Part shown: positions 25,661 to 34,615 of the stretch, piece by piece
How the letters are laid out: each line of letters opens with the position of its first letter
Numbering within the stretch: the first letter of the stretch is position 1
DNA from: Ferrithrix thermotolerans DSM 19514
GTDB lineage: Bacteria; Actinomycetota; Acidimicrobiia; Acidimicrobiales; Ilumatobacteraceae
Length of the DNA stretch: 64,000 nucleotides
Assembly: GCA_945861025.1 (NCBI GenBank)
Contig: CAMASN010000002.1
Span: 1 to 64,000, forward strand
Direction: 5' to 3'
Notes under the pieces: model-generated
Told to the model about the DNA's origin: nothing
What the model saw: only the letters and a program-made list of their open reading frames with translations
Database searches by the model: none
Position numbers and translations under genes: made by a program

Positions 25661-26882
25661 CGCGAGTTTTGCGAAGCAACGGATCTACCAACGCCAGCGA
25701 GCGGTCGGCGAGGCGCATCACCCGACCAGATGCGCCAGGCGTCTGGCCATCGATGAGGTTACCCATCACGGCCAACGTGATGTCGGCCGTGGTCTGCGTG
25801 CCCACAGCGATGCGCAGTCCGGTACGCAAAATCCACGGATGACCAATGAGGAAACTGAACCGACGGCCGGTGCGCAAAAAGGCATCGAAACGTTCGCCGA
25901 CCTGTTGGTCATAGGCCTGCGATGCAGTGGCCACGTCGGCAAGAAAAAGATCTACAGCAAGCGTGCCGCTCTCGAGTCCGTAGTCGATGCCTTCGCCGTT
26001 CATCGGATTCACGAAGCCGGCTGCGTCGCCAACGGCAACCCAACCCGGACCATGACGTCGCACGCAGCTCATCGGCAGACGCCACGCCCGCGGCTTCTCT
26101 ATGTACTCGCCGAGGCCCCACGGTTCGCGCACAATCGCGGCGTACTGATCGAGCAAAGTGTTGAGGTTGAGTTTCTTGAAACCCTGCATGGTGCTCAGCG
26201 CACCGACCCCGATGTTGACCGTGCCATCGCCCGCAGGAAACATCCAGCCATAACCGGGTACCGGGGTTCCGTGCTCGTCGCGCAACGACAAACACGCCTC
26301 AAGATGGCGCTCGGCATGACGTGGGGTGGTGGCATAAGCGCGAATGGCGAGGCCAAATGGTTCGTCGGGATCGCGCTCGGCACCGAGCATCTTGGCCGCA
26401 GCGCCCTGCGCGCCGGTAGCGAGGATTGTGAATGGTGCAGTGAAGGTTTCGGAGTCAACACCAGAACCAACAACACGGACGCCAACAACACGGTCGCCAT
26501 CGAGCACAGGCAACGCTTCGCAATCGAAGCGCACCTCGGCGCCAGCGGCAATGGCGGCATCGATCAGGAACGTGTCGAAGCGCCGACGCGGCCACACGGC
26601 GCCATGGTTCGGAAAACGATCGGTGGTGGGCCACGAAAGTTCGCGGGTGGTCTTGCCAGCGATCATTCGCAAGCCATCGATGCGGTGGGCGTCGGCAATA
26701 GACAAGTCGAGGTCGTTCAGCGCCGCAACTGCTCGCGGCGTAAGCCCGTCGCCGCACACCTTGTCGCGACCATGCGGACCCTTCTCAAACAACATCACCC
26801 GAACACCAGAACGGGCGGCGCGCAGCGCAGCCGCAGCACCTGCTGGGCCTCCGCCGATGACGAGCAGGTCACGTTGGTTCAC
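25650..26882 (-). CDS. geranylgeranyl reductase family flavoprotein
   Basis: 410 residues. The FAD-binding GGGPAGAAAA is at the N-terminus, the family motif KVCGDGLTPRAV near residues 41-52 and the second FAD motif GWVAVGDAAGFVNPMNGEGI near 275. These enzymes reduce isolated carbon-carbon double bonds, usually of isoprenoid chains, with FADH2. Start is GTG at 26882 with only a weak ribosome-binding site. It lies 54 bases downstream of oleD on the same strand and so probably belongs to the olefin transcription unit. There it might saturate a double bond in the hydrocarbon or an isoprenoid partner (inference). Confidence 0.85.
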   Translation of the reverse strand: MNQRDLLVIGGGPAGAAAALRAARSGVRVMLFEKGPHGRDKVCGDGLTPRAVAALNDLDLSIADAHRIDGLRMIAGKTTRELSWPTTDRFPNHGAVWPRRRFDTFLIDAAIAAGAEVRFDCEALPVLDGDRVVGVRVVGSGVDSETFTAPFTILATGAQGAAAKMLGAERDPDEPFGLAIRAYATTPRHAERHLEACLSLRDEHGTPVPGYGWMFPAGDGTVNIGVGALSTMQGFKKLNLNTLLDQYAAIVREPWGLGEYIEKPRAWRLPMSCVRRHGPGWVAVGDAAGFVNPMNGEGIDYGLESGTLAVDLFLADVATASQAYDQQVGERFDAFLRTGRRFSFLIGHPWILRTGLRIAVGTQTTADITLAVMGNLIDGQTPGASGRVMRLADRSLALVDPLLRKTRARS

Positions 26883-26936
26883 CCTGCAAGCCTGCCAGAG
26901 TCCCGCCGCGATAGCTCAAGCTTGCGCGGGCTTAGA

Positions 26937-27917
26937 TCAAGATGATTCGCGGAACCAGTCGCGCAGGCGGCGTAGGCCTTCGTCGATGGTCACCGTTGGC
27001 ACCCAACCGAGATCGTCGCGGGCAGGCCGAGGATCGAACCAATGCGCTGTACCTAACTGCTCAGCGAGAAACCGAGTGAGTGGCGGTTCGGTGGTTGCCC
27101 GACGCACGTTCCAGAGTCGCTCGATGACACCGCCGGCGGCCATAGCCAACGGAAGCGGCACCGAACGCGGAGTGACCTCAATGCCCGCTGCTCGGCAAAT
27201 GCCCATCACCAGTTCGCGAATTGGTCGAGGCTCGCCGTTGGCGATCACGTAGGCCCGCCCGTTGCACGCGGCACCCGGCACGGCCGCATCAAGAGCGGCC
27301 ACCAGCGCACTCGAGGCGCAATCGATGTAGGTGGTGTCAATCAGCGCGGCACCGTTGCCAACGAGCGCCAAACGACCTGATCGAGCTCTGTCGACAATGC
27401 GACCAACGAGTTGCGTATCGCCCGGACCCCATACGAGATGAGGGCGGATGGTCACAACGGCCAAGTCATCGCTCGCCGCAGCGCGAGCAAGGTTCTCGCC
27501 CAACGCCTTTGACTCGGCATACCAGGCGCCTGAACGGCCGATGAAGGGTGCGTCGGCTGCTGCCCCAACAATCGAGTGGCCCGAGTGCGCCACCGACGGC
27601 GTAGACACGTGCACCAAACGGCTCACGTGCGTCGACGCTGCCGCCGCCACAACCGACGCCGTGCCGTCGACGTTGATGCTGCGGAACTGCTCCCACGAAC
27701 CAACAACTCCTACCTTCGCTGCAGCGTGGATGATGGCATCGCAACCACGCGCAGCATCAGCCACCAAGGCTTCGTCGCGCACATCGCCAAGCACCTGATC
27801 TGTATCGACCGGGGCTTCATGACGTTGCAAACACACAACCTCGTCGCCGCGAGCCAGCAACGCTTCTACAGTTCGGCGCGCAAGCAAACTGCTGGCACCG
27901 GTGACCAGAACTTTCAC
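26937..27917 (-). CDS. oleD: OleD-like 2-alkyl-3-ketoalkanoate reductase
   Basis: 326 residues, extended SDR of the 3-beta-hydroxysteroid dehydrogenase branch. NAD(P) motif VTGASSLLA (5-13; the last Gly of the usual GxxGxxG is Ala here), IHAAAKVG, and YxxxK as YAESK. In the known pathway, OleD reduces the 2-alkyl-3-keto acid made by OleA to a 2-alkyl-3-hydroxy acid with NADPH. The GTG at 27917 overlaps the oleBC stop (GTGA); a GTG three codons earlier (27926) is possible. Assignment rests on both family and position immediately after oleA and oleBC. Confidence 0.87.
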   Translation of the reverse strand: MKVLVTGASSLLARRTVEALLARGDEVVCLQRHEAPVDTDQVLGDVRDEALVADAARGCDAIIHAAAKVGVVGSWEQFRSINVDGTASVVAAAASTHVSRLVHVSTPSVAHSGHSIVGAAADAPFIGRSGAWYAESKALGENLARAAASDDLAVVTIRPHLVWGPGDTQLVGRIVDRARSGRLALVGNGAALIDTTYIDCASSALVAALDAAVPGAACNGRAYVIANGEPRPIRELVMGICRAAGIEVTPRSVPLPLAMAAGGVIERLWNVRRATTEPPLTRFLAEQLGTAHWFDPRPARDDLGWVPTVTIDEGLRRLRDWFRESS

Positions 27918-30466
27918 CAGTTGCACCGGGCACGATGACCCGCCAAGATCTCGCTAGCCCATAGAGCCACAGCGGTGCGATCGATCTTGGTGTTGTGGCG
28001 AATGTCTACGGGCAAGGTGTGCACAGTGATTACAGCAGCAACGGCATGCGGCACCGCCGCGCGAACCCGTTCGATCAGCACCTCGTCGGCGAGTCCGATG
28101 GGGCGCTGCGCATCTTGCACAACAACCACAAGTTGCTGGCAGCCAGTTGGCCCAACGCCAACGGCCGCAACTTTGGCGATGCCATCGAGTGCCTCGACTG
28201 CAACCTCAATCGGTACAGGAGTAATCGGATTGCCATCGGCGTGAATGACGTGAACGCTGCGGCCTTCGATCCACAACCGACCATGGGTATCGATATGGCC
28301 GACATCACCCGAGCGATGCCACACGCGACCGTCGCTGGTTCGCGGACGGGCTTCGTGCTCGGTGCGCCACAGTTGGTTGTAGCCATCAGACACCCATGGG
28401 GCGCGCACCACGACTTCGCCCGTAGTGCCCGCTGGAAGCGGCTCGAGGGCGCGGTCTGCATCGAGTCCGAGCGGCGCGATCAGCACCGAAACTCCAGGCA
28501 CTGGTTGGCCCACACACACACCGTTGCCCGCGCCAGCAGCATCGATTGCGGTGAGATCGATGTCGGCCACAGGCAAGCATTCGGTCATGCCATACGGGGT
28601 GTGTAACTCGGCATTGGGACACAGAGCAGCGGTGGCGCGCAGCGTTGCAATGGGCACTGGGGCGCCGGCCGAAAGCACCAAGCGCAGCTTCGAGAAAACC
28701 GTGTGCCGACCATTGGCCGTGTTGTTTACGTTCAGTAGCGCAGCGGGTGAGGCAAAGACGATGGTGGCGTCGACAGATGTGACGGCGGCGGCCAACGCGT
28801 CGGCAGTCAATGTGCCCGGCGCGGCAACATCGACATTGGGGATCGTTGAGGTAATGCCGAATGCCGGGCCATACAACGCGAACGGCGCAAAGGCCGCGAC
28901 CAACCGGTCGCTCTCAGTGATGCCGTACAACGTGGCCAACACATCTCGCTGCGCAGCCATTTGCCCATGGCGATAGCGCACACCTTTCGCTGGACCTGTA
29001 GCGCCTGAGGTATACAAAATCGCAGCGGGGTCACCAGCCTTCGGAGCCGGCGGCAACCGTGAACCCAACGCCGCGAGTTTGCTCAGCGCGCTCACCGACA
29101 GCAGCTCAGCACCACGAGCCCAACGCATAGTGCGGGCCGCTGCTAGCGCCTTCGGTGCGCCAATGACCAACGAGACATCGGCGGCTCGCACTGCAGCACC
29201 AAGGCCGCGCAGACCCAGACCGCGATCGGCGATCACCGTGACAGCGCCGGCGCGCCAACATCCGTATGCCGTAGACAACAGGTCGACACCAGGTTGCACC
29301 AGCACGGCAACGCGATCACCGGGCTTCACACCGCGCGCTGCCAAGGCGCCAGCGACGCCCATGACTCGATCGTGAAACGCCGCGAACGAGGTGGTGGTGC
29401 CGGTGCCACCATCGACAAATGCCGCCGAGGTGTCGGTGCGCTTGGCCTCAATCGCGGCCCAGATCGGCGGTGTCTCTGCATGCACGATTGGCTCGGCCCG
29501 CACAACGGGTGCCGCGTGAAGCACTCGCTCGCTCAACCACCCGTCGATCAACGCAGCCACATCGGTTTCTTCGACCACCAGATGGCCCATGCCAGGGAAA
29601 CGATGCTTGTCTGCGTGTGGCACCCGAGCAGCCAGATCGAGCGCAAAGTCATCGTTGAACACCGGATCACGCGCACCCCACGCCAACAGCGTGGGCACGG
29701 TGAGACTTCGCAGATCCTGCGCCACCTGATCGATTGCAGCGGCCGAGGGATGCGCTGGAGTAAACGGAACATCGCCAACGAATTCGGAGACCGCGTAGCG
29801 ATCGGCAGCACGGCGATACGGCGCCCGGTAGCCGTCTCGCGCTGCTCGCGCAACGCGCTTGCCTGACAGCATCAATGTGCCATCAACAAAGATGCGCGTG
29901 CGCCGACCAACGAAATCGGTGAGTGGCCCAGCGGCAGCAAGCCGAATGAGCGCCGGTGCCTTACGGCCCGCAGGCACCGCGACGCCGGTATTACACAGCA
30001 CCACACCAGCCAGCGAGCACGTATCGGTACGGGCAGCTTCATCGAGCGCCCATCCGAGCGAAATCGGACCGCCCCAATCGTGCGCAACCGTGACGACCGG
30101 ACCACTTAGATCGAGCACCGACAAGACATCACCAAGGTCAGTGACCCGTTGCGCGAACGGCCGTTGTGCGGTGCGTTGCGAGAAGCCCATGCCGAGCTGA
30201 TCGACTGCAATCACTCGATAACGATCACCGAGACGTTCGAGCAGACTGCGCCAATAGAACGACCAAGTGGGATTGCCGTGCACGCAAACAATGGTGGCAA
30301 TCGGGGCCTCGGGTGATCGTTCGAGTACATGCCACGTGTAGGTGGAACCATCGGACGACGGCACCTCAACAACGCGCGACCACAACGGGTCGACTCCCCA
30401 CCGACGAAACTGCGCGGCTGTTGGACGCCGCGGTGCCGAATCAGAACGAGGGCTCCGACTCACCAT
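27914..30466 (-). CDS. oleBC: OleB-OleC fusion: beta-lactone decarboxylase/beta-lactone synthetase
   Basis: 850 residues in two domains. Residues 1-315 are an alpha/beta hydrolase of haloalkane-dehalogenase fold: HGNPTW (63-68), nucleophile D130 in AHDWGG, D267 in GARDPVF and H295 in GMGH. These features match OleB, which decarboxylates a beta-lactone to a cis-olefin. Residues 335-850 are an acyl-adenylating enzyme: ILYTSGATGPAKG (483-495), YGMTE (625-629), D721 and K827 in HNTKID. This matches OleC, which makes the beta-lactone from the 2-alkyl-3-hydroxy acid with ATP. An Ala/Pro-rich linker joins them. Such fusions are known in actinobacterial olefin producers. The ATG at 30466 overlaps oleA by 7 bases. 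An open extension upstream is out-of-frame oleA sequence. Confidence 0.92.
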   Translation of the reverse strand: MVSRSPRSDSAPRRPTAAQFRRWGVDPLWSRVVEVPSSDGSTYTWHVLERSPEAPIATIVCVHGNPTWSFYWRSLLERLGDRYRVIAVDQLGMGFSQRTAQRPFAQRVTDLGDVLSVLDLSGPVVTVAHDWGGPISLGWALDEAARTDTCSLAGVVLCNTGVAVPAGRKAPALIRLAAAGPLTDFVGRRTRIFVDGTLMLSGKRVARAARDGYRAPYRRAADRYAVSEFVGDVPFTPAHPSAAAIDQVAQDLRSLTVPTLLAWGARDPVFNDDFALDLAARVPHADKHRFPGMGHLVVEETDVAALIDGWLSERVLHAAPVVRAEPIVHAETPPIWAAIEAKRTDTSAAFVDGGTGTTTSFAAFHDRVMGVAGALAARGVKPGDRVAVLVQPGVDLLSTAYGCWRAGAVTVIADRGLGLRGLGAAVRAADVSLVIGAPKALAAARTMRWARGAELLSVSALSKLAALGSRLPPAPKAGDPAAILYTSGATGPAKGVRYRHGQMAAQRDVLATLYGITESDRLVAAFAPFALYGPAFGITSTIPNVDVAAPGTLTADALAAAVTSVDATIVFASPAALLNVNNTANGRHTVFSKLRLVLSAGAPVPIATLRATAALCPNAELHTPYGMTECLPVADIDLTAIDAAGAGNGVCVGQPVPGVSVLIAPLGLDADRALEPLPAGTTGEVVVRAPWVSDGYNQLWRTEHEARPRTSDGRVWHRSGDVGHIDTHGRLWIEGRSVHVIHADGNPITPVPIEVAVEALDGIAKVAAVGVGPTGCQQLVVVVQDAQRPIGLADEVLIERVRAAVPHAVAAVITVHTLPVDIRHNTKIDRTAVALWASEILAGHRARCNW

Positions 30467-31485
30467 ACGATTTCGGTGAAGCTCGTGTTCAGGCCGGACC
30501 CAATGCCCATGCAGAGCAAGCGCTCTCCGGCGACAAGCGATGGTGCCTCGCCGGCAAGGGTGATCGGAATCGCGGCTGGACCGACATTGCCGTATTTCGG
30601 ATAGGTGAGAGGCACTCGCGCTGGGTCGATGCTGAGTTTCTCGCACAGCATGCGGGTGTGCACCGAGCTCACCTGATGCACGATGTAACGATCCATACCG
30701 TTTGCCCAGTCGTGGGTCTCGCGTGCTTCGGCCCAGCAAGCCATACCAAGCTCGAGTCCGGCGTCGAGCAAGCGTCGAGTATCGGTGGTCATTCTCTCGA
30801 GATCGCCGATGCACATCTTGTGGTGTTGAGTACCCGCCCGCACAACGCCGCCGACCACGCGATGCGCGTCGGGATGGCTGTTCATGTTGCCCATTAACAT
30901 TGCTGCGGCGCCCGACCCAAGGGTGAGCGAGGCGAACTCGTCGAACACATCGACGGCGGTGGCATTTTCTTGCTGCAAACGCTTGATCGTTGCCGACTGC
31001 GTTTGACGGCTGCCCTCGCCATCGACGATGAGCGCGTACTTGATCTGGCCCGCGTCGATAGCCGTAGCGGCGAGATGCATCGCGCTGACAAAGCCAAGGC
31101 ACGCGTTGGCGAGATCGAAGTTGGTACACGACGTTGGTAGGCCAAGCTCGTAATGCACAGCACATGCAACCGATGGTTCAAGGTGATGCTTGGAGACCGA
31201 GGTACTGATCAACATGCCGATCTCGGCCGGGTCAACACCCGACGCGTCGATGGCGCGACGACCGGCGAGTGCAGCTGCCTGATCGAAGGTGAAACCATCG
31301 GGCCACCAACGGCGCTCCCTAATGCCCGCAAGTTCGGCCAGCAATCCACCGCGCAATCCACAGCGATCGTAGGTAGACGAGAGTTGCTCATCGATCCAGT
31401 CGGAGGTGACCACCTCGGGGGCCTCAACCGCCTCGACCGTAATCACCCCTGCGTGTTGATGGCTGTAACTCGCATTCCCGCTCAA
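30460..31485 (-). CDS. oleA: OleA: thiolase-fold acyl-CoA condensing enzyme
   Basis: 341 residues of the KAS III/thiolase fold. Key residues match Xanthomonas OleA: C129 in NACLGF, E103 in HLEPS, H270 in VHQVSS and N300 in YGNVGPA. The ends IVDGEGSR and GSGLNTSFTEIVW are also close. OleA condenses two fatty acyl-CoAs head to head into a 2-alkyl-3-ketoacyl product, the first step of long-chain olefin synthesis. It starts with TTG at 31485 preceded by GGAG at 8 bases. It is the first gene of oleA-oleBC-oleD, and all three overlap. Confidence 0.93.
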   Translation of the reverse strand: MSGNASYSHQHAGVITVEAVEAPEVVTSDWIDEQLSSTYDRCGLRGGLLAELAGIRERRWWPDGFTFDQAAALAGRRAIDASGVDPAEIGMLISTSVSKHHLEPSVACAVHYELGLPTSCTNFDLANACLGFVSAMHLAATAIDAGQIKYALIVDGEGSRQTQSATIKRLQQENATAVDVFDEFASLTLGSGAAAMLMGNMNSHPDAHRVVGGVVRAGTQHHKMCIGDLERMTTDTRRLLDAGLELGMACWAEARETHDWANGMDRYIVHQVSSVHTRMLCEKLSIDPARVPLTYPKYGNVGPAAIPITLAGEAPSLVAGERLLCMGIGSGLNTSFTEIVW

Positions 31486-31701
31486 TGTGGGCGCTCCGAT
31501 CTAAAAAACATATGACACCAGCATGGTGCGCCAGAAGCAGATTCACGCGTTCCGAACAACTTCGGCGTCCAACGTCGCAACGTCGTAGCCTTGGCGAATG
31601 GCATCTATGAAGGCGCTAATACGTCGTCCCGGCTCAAGACTAACCGAGGGCATCTCCACTCATAGAGGTCGCGTGTCGGTTCTCGTTGCTGGACACAACT
31701 G
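31486..31701. promoter_or_regulatory. divergent promoter region oleA / crotonase
   Basis: 216 bases between two divergent genes. On the minus strand, an A/T-rich block (CATATGTTTTTTAGAT, about 31498-31513) precedes the GGAG-TTG start of oleA and may hold its -10. I see no clear palindrome or -35 for either gene. Confidence 0.35.
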
Positions 31702-32562
31702 ATGAACACCGTATTGATCAACATCGTCGACGGCATTGCCACCGTCACCCTCAATCGTCCCGATGCGCGCAACGCGCTCAACCCCGAGCTTGCCGCGGCG
31801 TTTCCAGCGGCGATCACGCGGTGCGACAACGACGACAACGTGCACGCCATCATCCTCACCGGAGCCGATCCGGCGTTTTGCGCGGGCTTCGATTTGCGCG
31901 AGCTCAGCACCCGCGAGCGTGGGAGCGAACCCAATCCCCCACCTCCATATCGCGCTGCCATTCCACCGCATCGCAAACCAGTGATCGGTGCCATCAACGG
32001 CGCTGCGGTCACAGGCGGATTCGAGATCGCACTCGCTTGCGATTTCCTCATCGCCTCCGATCGTGCCCGCTTCGCCGATACCCACGCCCGCGTTGGCCTG
32101 CTCCCCGGCTGGGGCCTCACGGTCATGCTGCCCGAGGCCATCGGTATTCGCCGCGCCAAGCAGCTCAGCCTGTCGGGCGCGTTTCTTGACGCCGAGACTG
32201 CGCTCGAGTGGGGTCTGGTCAACGAGGTCGTGCCACACCAACATCTGCTGCATCGAGCCCACGAGATTGCTGCCCTCATCGCCGCCAATCCCGCACATTC
32301 GGTGCAGGCAGTGATGGCGCTCTACGACGAAGTGGCCGAGCTTGCCCCACCCGAAGCGTGGACCCTCGAGAACGAACGCGCCCGTCGCTGGATCGCCAAC
32401 CGATTCGACAAGGCCAGTTTGGCCGAGCGACGCGAAGGCATCGTCGAAACCGGGCGCCGCCTCGCATCGGCCGAGCCTCCAACCGAACCCGCCAGCGAGC
32501 CCGTCAGCGAGCCCGTCAGCGAGCCCGATGGGCCCTACAGCGCCAGCGATCAGGACCAATAG
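31702..32562 (+). CDS. enoyl-CoA hydratase/isomerase family protein
   Basis: 286 residues with the crotonase core: NRPDARNAL, the oxyanion segment FCAGFDLREL, GAAVTGGFEIALACD and FADTHARVGLLPGWGL. It would act on acyl-CoA thioesters (hydration, isomerisation or related). The C-terminal tail carries three 12-base tandem repeats that encode P-A/V-S-E units, which the family does not normally have. It is divergent from oleA, and an F420-type oxidoreductase follows after 2 bases, so the two are co-transcribed. Confidence 0.88.
   Translation: MNTVLINIVDGIATVTLNRPDARNALNPELAAAFPAAITRCDNDDNVHAIILTGADPAFCAGFDLRELSTRERGSEPNPPPPYRAAIPPHRKPVIGAINGAAVTGGFEIALACDFLIASDRARFADTHARVGLLPGWGLTVMLPEAIGIRRAKQLSLSGAFLDAETALEWGLVNEVVPHQHLLHRAHEIAALIAANPAHSVQAVMALYDEVAELAPPEAWTLENERARRWIANRFDKASLAERREGIVETGRRLASAEPPTEPASEPVSEPVSEPDGPYSASDQDQ
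32488..32523 (+). repeat. three 12-bp tandem repeats in a coding tail
   Basis: CCCGCCAGCGAG followed by two copies of CCCGTCAGCGAG. They encode PASE-PVSE-PVSE near the C-terminus of the crotonase, in frame. Confidence 0.9.
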
Positions 32563-32564
32563 TC

Positions 32565-33602
32565 ATGCGGGTCTATGCCGGAATGTCCGACCGCGTGTCG
32601 CTACGCGACACCATCGCCTACGCACAACGCGTCGAAGCCCTTGGCTACGACGGCTTGCACGTGCCCGAAACAGTGCACGATGGCCTCGCCGTGTCGTTGC
32701 TCGCGCTCGAACACACCACTCTGCTCACCGTGCGCACCAGCATTGTGTTGGCGTTCCCGCGCAGCCCGATGCTCACTGCGTGCGCCGCTTGGGATCTTGC
32801 CGCCTTCTCTGGCGGACGCTTTCAGCTCGGCCTCGGAACCCAAATCAAGCAGAACATCGAGGGGCGTTACTCGGTGCCATGGACCGAGCCGGTCACGCGA
32901 ATGCGCGACTACCTCGAGTCGCTACGAGCCATCTGGCAAACCTTTCAACACAACACGCCGCTCAGCTACACGAGCACGAACTACACGTTCAATCGATTGC
33001 AGCCATTCTTCAATCCCGGTCCGCTCGATGTCACGTTGCCCACGCTGTGGCTCGGTGGTGTGAACGATCGCATGCTGGCTCTAGCCGGCTCACATGCCGA
33101 CGGCATTGTGACCCACCCAACCAACTCGAACCCGCGGTATCTACGCGAGATCTGCCTGCCTGCCCTTACACAAGGTGCCGCCAGCACCGGTCGCTTGCCC
33201 ACCAGCATCGAACTAGTCAGCGGCAGCCAATACATCACCGGTCCAACGCGTGCCGATGTGCAACGCAACCGCGAACACCACCGCCGCCTGCTCGCCTTTT
33301 TGTACTCCACCCCGGCGTACCGGCGAACGCTCACGCTGCATGGCTGGGAAGACCTTGGCGAACGCCTACAGACCATCACTCGCACGCAGCAGTGGGACAC
33401 ACTGCACGAACACGTCACCGACGAAGTGCTCGACGCGTTAGTGCCCCAAGGCACCTGGGATCAGCTGCCCGAAGTGATCTCGCAATGGTTCGCCAATCTG
33501 GCCGACGGCGTGATCTTGCCGCTGCCCGAAGACCCTGCCAACGATGACCGTTTTGCCGAGGTGATTGCGGCTGTGCAAGCCGTGCCAACCTCAAGAAGCT
33601 GA
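32565..33602 (+). CDS. LLM-class F420-dependent oxidoreductase
   Basis: 345 residues, luciferase-like barrel of the actinobacterial F420 group. AFPRSPM, GGRFQLGLGTQ and the TLWLGGVNDRMLALAGSHAD region are recognisable. It probably uses reduced or oxidised F420 on a carbonyl, alcohol or unsaturated substrate. The ATG at 32565 follows the crotonase stop by 2 bases. It is a paralogue of the 345-residue protein at 38495; the two share AFPRSPM, the LGLGTQ segment and overall layout. Confidence 0.9.
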   Translation: MRVYAGMSDRVSLRDTIAYAQRVEALGYDGLHVPETVHDGLAVSLLALEHTTLLTVRTSIVLAFPRSPMLTACAAWDLAAFSGGRFQLGLGTQIKQNIEGRYSVPWTEPVTRMRDYLESLRAIWQTFQHNTPLSYTSTNYTFNRLQPFFNPGPLDVTLPTLWLGGVNDRMLALAGSHADGIVTHPTNSNPRYLREICLPALTQGAASTGRLPTSIELVSGSQYITGPTRADVQRNREHHRRLLAFLYSTPAYRRTLTLHGWEDLGERLQTITRTQQWDTLHEHVTDEVLDALVPQGTWDQLPEVISQWFANLADGVILPLPEDPANDDRFAEVIAAVQAVPTSRS

Positions 33603-33607
33603 GCGCG

Positions 33608-34450
33608 TTACGCCACGCAGTGCGTGATCAACGTGCCGATGCCTTCGATAGTCGACTCGATGACATCACCCGGCTTCAAGAAGTTGCCGGTTGCTGCGCC
33701 CACGCCGGCTGGCGTGCCCGTGAAAATGATGTCGCCGGGGGCCAAGGTCATCAGCGCCGAGAGGTACTCGATGAGCACAGGCACATCAAAGATCAGGCTG
33801 GTGGTGCGATCTTCCTGCCGGCGCTCGCCGCTGATATCGCACACCATTGCGAGGTCGTCGGGGTTCGCGAACAAATCAGTAGACACAACAACGGGTCCAA
33901 TTGGGCCGTAGCCATCGCGTGACTTAGCGAGATCGAAGTGCGGCGGCATTGCCGCGAACTGCAAGACGCGATCAGAGATGTCTTGGCCAATCGTGAGGCC
34001 GGCCACGTGAGCCCATGCATCGGCCGCCGCAATATTGCGACCAGCCGCACCGATCACCACGACCAACTCGATTTCATAATCGGCAGTGGTGCTCTGCAGT
34101 TCGATCGTTGCGTCGGGCCCAACGATGCAGCTGGGGAACTTGGTGAACACCAACGGCACCGCAGGCGCCGCCATGCCTGACTCGGCCACGTGAGTGCTGT
34201 AGTTCAGACCAACGGCAAAACAGTTGCGTGGTGCCGGCACAGGGGAGAGCAGTTGGGCGCTGGCAAGGTCACCATCGGCCGTTGCGTTGGCGAGGCCGGC
34301 GTCGGCCGCATGCAACGCGGCAGGGTCAGCCAATGCCTGCATCGGATCGGCCGAGACTGCGCCACCGGTGAGCTTGTGGAGATCGAACCACTTGTCGTTG
34401 CTGTCAACGAGGGCGCTGCGCCCGGCAACGTTGGCAAATCGAAATGACAT
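33608..34450 (-). CDS. fumarylacetoacetate hydrolase family protein
   Basis: 280 residues. The FAH core is clear: VGLNYSTHVAE (80-90), the metal-binding YEIELVVVIG with E126 and E128, DISDR, KSRDGYGPIGP and FTGTPAGVG. The family includes hydrolases of C-C bonds in 2-keto acids, ureidoglycolate lyases and acylpyruvases. The reaction is probably cleavage or decarboxylation of a diketo acid. An AAGGAG ribosome-binding site precedes the ATG at 34450. It is convergent with the preceding oxidoreductase gene. Confidence 0.88.
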   Translation of the reverse strand: MSFRFANVAGRSALVDSNDKWFDLHKLTGGAVSADPMQALADPAALHAADAGLANATADGDLASAQLLSPVPAPRNCFAVGLNYSTHVAESGMAAPAVPLVFTKFPSCIVGPDATIELQSTTADYEIELVVVIGAAGRNIAAADAWAHVAGLTIGQDISDRVLQFAAMPPHFDLAKSRDGYGPIGPVVVSTDLFANPDDLAMVCDISGERRQEDRTTSLIFDVPVLIEYLSALMTLAPGDIIFTGTPAGVGAATGNFLKPGDVIESTIEGIGTLITHCVA

Positions 34451-34615
34451 GGTGACTCCTTGAGACTGAATGGATCGTTACAGCGAGCAGATGTAGCCGA
34501 TCCGAGGATTCGAGCGACGGATCAAAACTCCACCCTCTTACTAGCCCATGCGCAGAAGTGTTCCCAAGACGAAGTCACACGTATATCTCGTTCGGCGTGG
34601 GATCGGGCCGTGTGG

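Noticed and set aside
30467-31165. N-terminal extension of oleBC through oleA
   Set aside because: The extra 233 codons are the oleA gene read out of frame and are Arg/Ser-rich. The ATG at 30466 gives the complete hydrolase domain.
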